A program made the translations under genes and the position numbers. Shown piece after piece: positions 29,066 to 35,869 of a DNA stretch of 35,869 nucleotides (positions are counted from its first letter, which is position 1; each line of letters opens with the position of its first letter). The stretch is from Chara braunii (lineage: Eukaryota > Streptophyta > Charophyceae > Charales > Characeae). The stretch lies in contig BFEA01000145.1 of NCBI GenBank assembly GCA_003427395.1, positions 649,546-685,414 on the forward strand. The letters are read 5' to 3'. The notes beneath the pieces were generated by a model that was not told the DNA's origin, made no database searches, and was given only the letters and a program-made list of their open reading frames with translations.

Positions 29066-29069
29066 AATG

Positions 29070-31360
29070 GTAAAAACGGGGAAATTCATGGGCTCTTCGT
29101 GGACCGAATCCCTTGTTAGCCATATCTGGCCTGGACCACCAGTCTGTCCCTGCGGAACTTGTCAGATGTAGCAGGTTCATGCTGATAACCTATTTTGTCA
29201 ATTCACTTTGTTTTGCTGAACCTCGGGCGATAGAATCAGAATTGCAATGCTTTGTTCGTACGTGATGTGAAGAGTTTGGTGGTGAACGTCTTGGGCCCCT
29301 GTCGTGTGGTCCACAAGCCTTCTGTAAACTCTCTAGTCCAAGAAGGGCATGAGGGACAGTGGTGGTTTTACACCGCACCGCACTGCCTCTTTCTGACCGG
29401 CCCAAATACAAGTGAACTATGGACTTGCTGGCAGGAAAGGTGCCTACCACCATGAAATGTCCCTGGCTTCAATTCTGGCCAGTGGCAGTGGGGCCGGAAT
29501 CAGAAATATGATATGACCCATCGGCTGGTAACTGAAGCATGTGTGGAAGAAATGAAGTGCTTGGATACCCATGTGTGGAAGTATTAAAGTTTGTGTTATT
29601 ATTATATCCAAGAAGATGCGGGCGGACAGGATCGGGAGTAAGCCGGTAACAGTAGCAGAAGAGAGCTATACAGTCGTTTGTGGTGCTAATGAAGGGGCGA
29701 TTGTCGAGCTATCTCACCGCTGCAGAATTGCTCGATCACTGACCTGACCATTGATCAGCCCTTTCTGTTGTTGGCTTCCTGCTCCTCGTTCTCCTTGTGG
29801 ACTTAACATTTGCATTTTCCATTGGCAAACAGGGGCGATAAACGTGGATTTGATGAGATGAACAAGGACAGCAATGATGTATTGACAGAGAGGCATGACC
29901 CTAATGCACTGAAGGTGAGACTCACGGACCTGCCATGTTGCATAGAGTGCTAAGTGCTCTGAGCGATGGTTTGTGACTATTGTTTTCTTTGTGATTTGTT
30001 CTTTGCGATTTGTGATTGGATGGAGCTGGAACCGGTAAGGTCTGGACTCTTGGTTTGATTGCCCTGATATACTTTCTTCTAAGGAGGAAAGCGGCGACCT
30101 CGTGGTTTTGGTTTCTATCTTGCTTGACATGGTGTTTACGTCCATTTGTTTAGAGAAGAGGCACAAAGGTGTTTGTAGTTTCTATTCAATTCCCGCTTAT
30201 GCCCATGCATGCTCATGCTCCCAGATGAGACCGAAAAGTGTCGTGATGTAAATTGCCATTTATGGGGCTGAGGTGTTGCAGGTACAGATCCGAAGTCCCC
30301 TTCGCAAATTTTCGTGCCCTTGATTTTGTTGATTGCTGTTGCTCTTGATGAGGAGGTATATAATCTGTTTGTAACACTGCCCTCTGTTCTTGCTCCTATT
30401 TGCCCTGTTCGACTTGCGGTCAAGTCTGTGGCTCAGGGTTTACAATGAGCTGCAACCCAGGTCTGTTATGAACCCATGGCAGTTTTAGGGATCGTCTGAT
30501 GGGTATTCATTTTACTTGTCTGATGCTGGTGGGGTCAATTGTGCATTGCAGTTTTAGGGATTGTCTGTCGGGTATTCAATACTAATCTGATAATGGCGTA
30601 CCATGGTATTCGGGCGGTGAAGAACTTACAAGGAGTTCCTACTCGATGTCGAGGCAGATCAAACGTGAAATTGAAATGGGAACCGGAAAATCTCACAGGT
30701 CTTGCTCTTTGAGCCTTTGATTTAGAGAATTGCAAGGTGCAAGCTTGAGTGTGCGTGATGATGTTGTAATTAAGTATGCGTGCAAACATTGGTCTTGTAA
30801 CCGTTCCGTCCTTTTTCACGTCTCCCTCTTTTACTGGGGATCGTTATGGTCTAGATGAAGTACGGTGGGTGCAGAGTTTTGCGCTTTCTAAGCTTCATTG
30901 CGGCCATACTATCTGCAGCTTGCAGTCTTTTCTGCATCTGGCTGTGCGGGCTTCAAACGTCTTTGCTTTTCGAGGGACATTTGCTGGACCACTGACTCTA
31001 TATTGATTCGTTTGCAATGAGGTTGATCAGCTCGATACCTGTAAGTGCCTGAGGTGTAAAGAATCTAGGCTGAGATTCGTGTGGCACATGGTCTTGCAAC
31101 TTTTGAGTCACGTCGGGGCTGTCAAGTCATATTTGGTTGGCCTGTTGGCTTGAGTACCTGGTTTAGGAGTATTGGCGGTGAAGATACAAGATCGCTATAC
31201 TGTTTGTTTGGCTTCTTTGTGGTTGACCTAACAGGTTTAAGTACAGGTGGTAAAAGTGGAAAGTGGATCTGGACAATGTGACTTGTTTGCTATGATGTTG
31301 TGTGTAATCCTGTGGCTTGACAAGAAACTCGGTCATGCAGATGTTGCATGGGCTGCTCTG
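29070..31360. other. 2.3 kb without a recognised gene
   Basis: Base composition is ordinary. All open frames are under about 150 codons and none shows a recognisable domain. The sentence-like word GGGATTGTCTGTCGGGTATTCA at about 30557 repeats TAGGGATCGTCTGATGGGTATTCA at about 30486. It may be intron or intergenic DNA. Confidence 0.4.
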
Positions 31361-31369
31361 CTCTGGAGA

Positions 31370-31990
31370 ACTTCCTATGTGATCAGCAGGGGCCAAGAGG
31401 GGCATCCTGTCTGGCTTCCAGTAGTTTATCCTTTCCTGGGTTCTCTGTTGACTTACATATATTATGGGCGCGATGCTGGCTTACTCTCCAGTTAACGCCA
31501 GGGTCCTGCTTGAGAGCGAAGAAGACATAATCCGTGTTTCTGTGGCCTGTTAAATCAAAGATGCGTCTGTGGTCTGTTCTCTCATGTGACTTGACAGACT
31601 ATTTATGGTGTGTTCTGTAACTTCTGTTGCTCCAACGAAATCCAGGCTCTCTTTTGTAAGCCAAGAAGGGACCTCTATTTTTCTGTCGTCTGGTGAAACA
31701 ACAATGTGGTGACTGTTTGTGCTCTCAGCAGGGGGATTTTGACTGGTCAGCTGTAATGTATCTTTTTTTCTGGTTTCTCATTGCACTTCAGTTCTGTGAC
31801 TCTAATGAAAGCCAGGCTCTAAGAAAAGACATCCATGTCTCTTTGGCGGCATGAAACAATAACGTGGTGGATACTGTGTGATCGGCAGAGGCATTTTTTA
31901 CTGGTTTCCATTGGCTTACCTAGCTCTGTTCTCTCACGTGACTTGCCATATTATGTGTGGCGTTTTGTTGGCTTCCAATGGAAGCGAGCC
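31370..31990. repeat. Degenerate tandem array, roughly 160-190 bp period
   Basis: GAAACAACAATGTGGTGACT at about 31693 recurs near 31853 as GAAACAATAACGTGGTGGAT. GATCAGCAGGGGCC (31381) and GATCGGCAGAGGCA (31880) are followed by related TGGCTTCCAGTAG / TGGTTTCCATTGG words. TCTCATGTGACTTG near 31580 and TCTCACGTGACTTG near 31931 also match. About three diverged units. Confidence 0.55.
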
Positions 31991-33100
31991 TCTTCCCTGC
32001 AAGTATATGTAAAGAAGAAAGATCATACCTCCAGGATGTTGCAACGCGGTTGTAGAATGATCCCTGAGTTCTTGGGTAGGTCGTCATTTCACCCGAATTG
32101 TCAGCACCTGCACTAATCCCTGCTAATATGTGACGTGGTGACTTACACATGTCATCTCCCTGCGGCTCTCTTGCTCATGCACGTCGCACTCCGGAACGAA
32201 ACGGAGAGGGCAATGTTTATTGACTGCCATTGTCCTCTTTACAAGTGAAAAGAATGCTTACTAACGAAAACTCACAATGGTGTATGCATCCTCTTGCTGA
32301 AGAGAATGTGTGTGCGCATGCAGATGTGGAAGTTGATAGAGGGAATCTCTACGATTCTAGCTGCCCGTGTCTGTCTGTGCACTGTGGGAGCACGTGACAA
32401 CACCCATCTAATTCTTGATGGCCCTCTCTCCAACGTTCTATATGTTGGGTGGTTCTCACTGACTTTTCTATCTTACTCGATCTGTAGGAATTTGAAGTCC
32501 CCCGGTGTTGGTTATCACGATATGAGTGAGCAACAAGCAGTAACTCTATTCATGCACTTGGAATGTTTCTGGACCAGGTGCATTTGGATGAAACCAACAT
32601 TTTTTAAGTGTATCGGGTCCAGAGAGTGTGGAAATGCCTGTAGTGTGGTGCAGTGGATCGAGGCCCAATAGTTTGGTGCTTATCCGTTGTCTCACCAAGA
32701 AGCTATGGTGATGCCTGTCCCATTTAGGTGTTGTGATACCTGCTTCTGAAGCTCATACCCTTCCCCAGAAATTGGAAAAGGGGGTCACCAGCTTGGAAAT
32801 TGCTGATTGCAACTAAGTTGCAGTGCTTGTGTGTTTGAACAAGTGGCAGCAGTTTGTGGTACTCAGCTAAAGCAATGTTGCTTTTGAAGGCTTATGTAGC
32901 ACTTGCCTTTTGGGTAGGTTGTGGAGTTCGTAAAGTCTCCAATGCTGCTTGAAAGGGTCTTGCTGTCAAACAGTCTTTGGATGATCAAGCATGTGGAATA
33001 TGAGAAGAGGGTGAGTGCCAGAAATATTGGATGGATGGAACAATTGTGGTCGAGCCACTGGCGGGATGGAACAGATCTTGGTCTTCGCACCACTGTAGGT
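31991..33100. other. 1.1 kb without a recognised gene
   Basis: Nothing beyond short open frames was found. The longest (32294-32671, 125 codons) has no recognisable domain. Confidence 0.4.
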
Positions 33101-33462
33101 TATTTTGCAGTATTATAACGACAGTCAGGTAAGGAAGGGTGGAGTAGGGAGAGGATGTTGGAATGGAAAGTTGGAATGGTTGGTCTTGGTTAGGTTATGG
33201 AGGGAAAGGGAAAAGCTGCAACGCTTGTTACACCAGTTTTGTTTGCTACGCATCCTATGGGGGCTTAGGGCAGAGCTCATGTGCTAGGGGGCAGGTGAAT
33301 GAGCACGTTGGTGGGCAGAGGGGCGTGTAAACGGGGGTGGGCAGACGAGTACCGGCCGCTGCTTCACAGGTAAATCGGTGGCTGTAATGCTGTCTCAGGC
33401 ACCCTTGTGAGAAACCGAGCAGCAGGTGGGTGGGCAAAGGCGGGGGGGGAGGAATTGATGTT

Positions 33463-33900
33463 AGGTAGGTGACTGGACGACGAGGGAGTGGGAGAGTGGG
33501 ATTGCGGGCGGGTGTGGATGTAGGTGTAGGTGAGGTGGGTGAATTGCATGTAGGGATGGTTGAAGCACAGGAACGGAAATAGCAAAGCCAGGAGTAGTCA
33601 AGATGGTAGAAGGTAAGGGAAGGACGCGACATGCTGCATGTTCACGAACTGAAGTATGGGAGGGAGGAAAGGAGGCCAGGAGGTAGGTGACTGGACGAGG
33701 TAGTGGGAGAGTGGGACTGTAGACGGGTGTGGATGTAGGTCTAGGTGAGGTGGGTGGATTGCATGAAGGGATGGTTGAAGCACAGAAACGGAAATAGCGA
33801 AGCCAAGAGTAGTCCAGGTGGTAGAAGGCAAGGGAAGGACGGGACATGCTGAATGTACACGAACTGAAGTATGGGAGGGAGGAAGGAAGGAGGCAAGGAG
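33463..33900. repeat. Tandem duplication, 218-bp period, G-rich
   Basis: AGGTAGGTGACTGGACGA at 33463 recurs at 33681. GTGGATGTAGGT, GGGATGGTTGAAGCACAG, GGAAATAGC(A/G)AAGCCA, GGACATGCTGAATGTAC (or variant) and ACGAACTGAAGTATGGGAG are shared in order. Confidence 0.85.
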
Positions 33901-33976
33901 GTAGGAGGTAAAGGGGAGGAAGGAACAAATTGTCTCGTCTTTTTTTCCCCCCCCAAAAGCCCAGGTTGTTGTAGAA

Positions 33977-34220
33977 GCCGGACTCTGGACACACGGGGTT
34001 ACCACCACAACTATTGGCTGTCCTGACACTCCCTTATACTCCGTAAGACCATCTCCCTACCCATCCTCTCGGCAATTCTCCTAGCGCACCCCTAACAAGC
34101 TGGACTCTGGACACATGGGGTTACTGCCACAGCTATTGGCTGTCCAGACACGCCCTTGTGCTCCGTAAGACCACCTCCCTAGCAATCCACTCGGCAATTC
34201 TCCTAGCACACCCCAATCCA
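33977..34220. repeat. Tandem duplication, 122-bp period
   Basis: GACTCTGGACACACGGGGTT at 33981 recurs at 34103 as GACTCTGGACACATGGGGTT. CTATTGGCTGTCC, CTCCGTAAGACCA and CTCGGCAATTCTCCTAGC are in both copies. Confidence 0.9.
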
Positions 34221-35048
<828 letters not shown>

Positions 35049-35228
35049 TGGAGGGCACTGAGGAGTTCGAATGCATTGATCTGGAAGCATGGATTGAAAC
35101 CACCCTTTGGCGCCCTCTTCCTGTTGCTACCTTTTGAAATCATCTCCCCCTTGTCTCTGTCCTGTGCATGGGACTCTGCTCATGGGGAATAGGGAGGAGG
35201 GAGAGGTAGAGAGACAAAGGTGAGTAGT

Positions 35229-35273
35229 AGTGTGTGTGTGTGTGTGTATGCGGGTTTGTGTGTGCGCATGTTT

Positions 35274-35307
<34 letters not shown>

Positions 35308-35316
35308 GAGAGAGAT
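35229..35316. repeat. Interrupted (TG)n then (AG)n microsatellite
   Basis: TG repeats with ATGCGGGTT and GCGCATG interruptions are followed by AG repeats with one GC interruption. Confidence 0.9.
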
Positions 35317-35339
35317 GTCCACCATTCCACCTTGGTCCC

Positions 35340-35830
35340 TTTGGGAAACGTCTCTTTTCCATGAGCTCAAGCGGGTGCTTGTTCTCCCCATGAGCTTAAG
35401 TGTGTTCTTGTTCTCCCCATGATCTCAAGTGGGTGCTCATGGGGAGAGGCAGGTTGTGCTTGCTAGAGAGAGAGAGGGAGAGAGAGAGAGAGAGAGGGAA
35501 AAAATCCCTCTTCTTTCTCCCCATGAGCTCAAGCGGGTGCTTGTGGAGGAGAGAAGGGGAGAGAGGTACAAAGAGACAAGGGGAGAGGTAGGTCGTGCTT
35601 CTCCCCATGAGCTTGAGCGGGTGCTTGAGGAGGAGAGAAGGGGAGAGAGTTACAAAGAGACAAGGGGAGAGGTAGGTCGTGGTTGCACGCGGGGAAGAGA
35701 GAGAGAGAGAGATGGAAAATATCCCTCTTTTTTCTCCCCATGAGCTTGAGTGGGTGCTTGTGGAGGAGAGAAGGGGAGAGGTACGAAGAGGCAAGGCGAG
35801 AGGTAGGTTGTGCTTGCATGTGGGGGGGGG
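35340..35830. repeat. Tandem array built on CTCCCCATGAGCTCAAG
   Basis: CCATGAGCT(C/T)(A/G)AG words occur at about 35359, 35389, 35522, 35605 and 35738, with a variant CCATGATCTCAAG at 35418. Later units continue through GGGTGCTTG(T/A)GGAGGAGAG, AAGGGGAGAG and ACAAGGGGAGAGGTAGGT, at roughly 83-135 bp spacing with AG-rich inserts. Confidence 0.8.
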
Positions 35831-35856
35831 CACATCTAGATGTGTATAAGAGACAG
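35831..35856 (+). other. Nextera mate-pair junction adapter remnant (assembly artefact)
   Basis: AGATGTGTATAAGAGACAG (35838-35856) is exactly the 19-nt Nextera/Tn5 mosaic end. It is preceded by CACATCT, the last seven bases of the inverted mosaic end, so the two halves form the centre and right half of the 38-nt mate-pair circularisation junction. This is library sequence, not genome. Confidence 0.93.
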
Positions 35857-35869
35857 CACCTACACCAAA
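35857..35869 (+). other. Chimeric tail after the adapter
   Basis: CACCTACACCAAA is identical to 21189-21201. In a circularised mate-pair fragment the right end is joined through the adapter to the left end of the same fragment, so this fits a fragment spanning about 21189-35830. Confidence 0.7.

Overview
This is nuclear DNA from a large, repeat-rich eukaryotic genome. The evidence is a GT splice donor, compound microsatellites, a tRNA-derived SINE, a decayed Ty3/Gypsy element, long LTRs and a fragment of organelle-type ribosomal RNA. A primer-binding site for plant-type initiator tRNA-Met and TTTCCCGC (plant-style E2F) motifs make the green-plant lineage the best guess. The overall texture would suit a charophyte alga such as Chara, but nothing here fixes the species. 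There are no operons and no bacterial-type genes.

Layout. 1-5.2 kb: degenerate tandem duplications, two SINE copies, a minisatellite built on TTTCCCGC, a G27 run, an 840-bp purine tract and a tripled unit ending in (TG)n(AG)n. 5.47-9.89 kb, + strand: the only convincing protein-coding sequence, a very large first coding exon (1472 codons) of a Q/P/G/M-rich, probably disordered protein with a RERRKSRWE motif. It ends at a CAG|GTGAGC donor, so the gene continues downstream; one small candidate second exon lies at 10.92 kb. 9.9-13.3 kb: probable intron with tandem duplications. 13.3-16.0 kb, - strand: remains of a Ty3/Gypsy pol (protease, RT, RNase H, integrase and tail), inactivated by stops, frameshifts and loss of the YxDD segment. 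16-19.7 kb: a third SINE copy, hairpin clusters and a purine-rich in-frame tandem repeat. 19,719-20,123: assembly gap. 20.3-24.5 kb: a - strand LTR element (PBS and 5' LTR) joined to a second, rearranged LTR. 24.5-26.3 kb: three consecutive perfect hairpins, an 850-bp CTT-rich tract and a C22 run. 26.33-26.48 kb: a 3' piece of a mitochondrial-type large-subunit rRNA. 26.9-29.1 kb: a third LTR with a 4-bp target duplication and a 1-kb insertion. 29-35.8 kb: unrecognised sequence with further tandem duplications and microsatellites. The window ends in sequencing-adapter sequence of the Nextera mate-pair type.

Only the Q-rich gene can be considered a host gene. Everything else is repeats, dead mobile elements or unrecognised non-coding DNA. 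No new enzymatic or defence system was seen. The items most worth checking are the adapter junction, whose last 13 bases match a site 14.6 kb upstream, the organelle-rRNA fragment, the inverted-repeat clusters shared by two loci, and the repeat families with internal structure.
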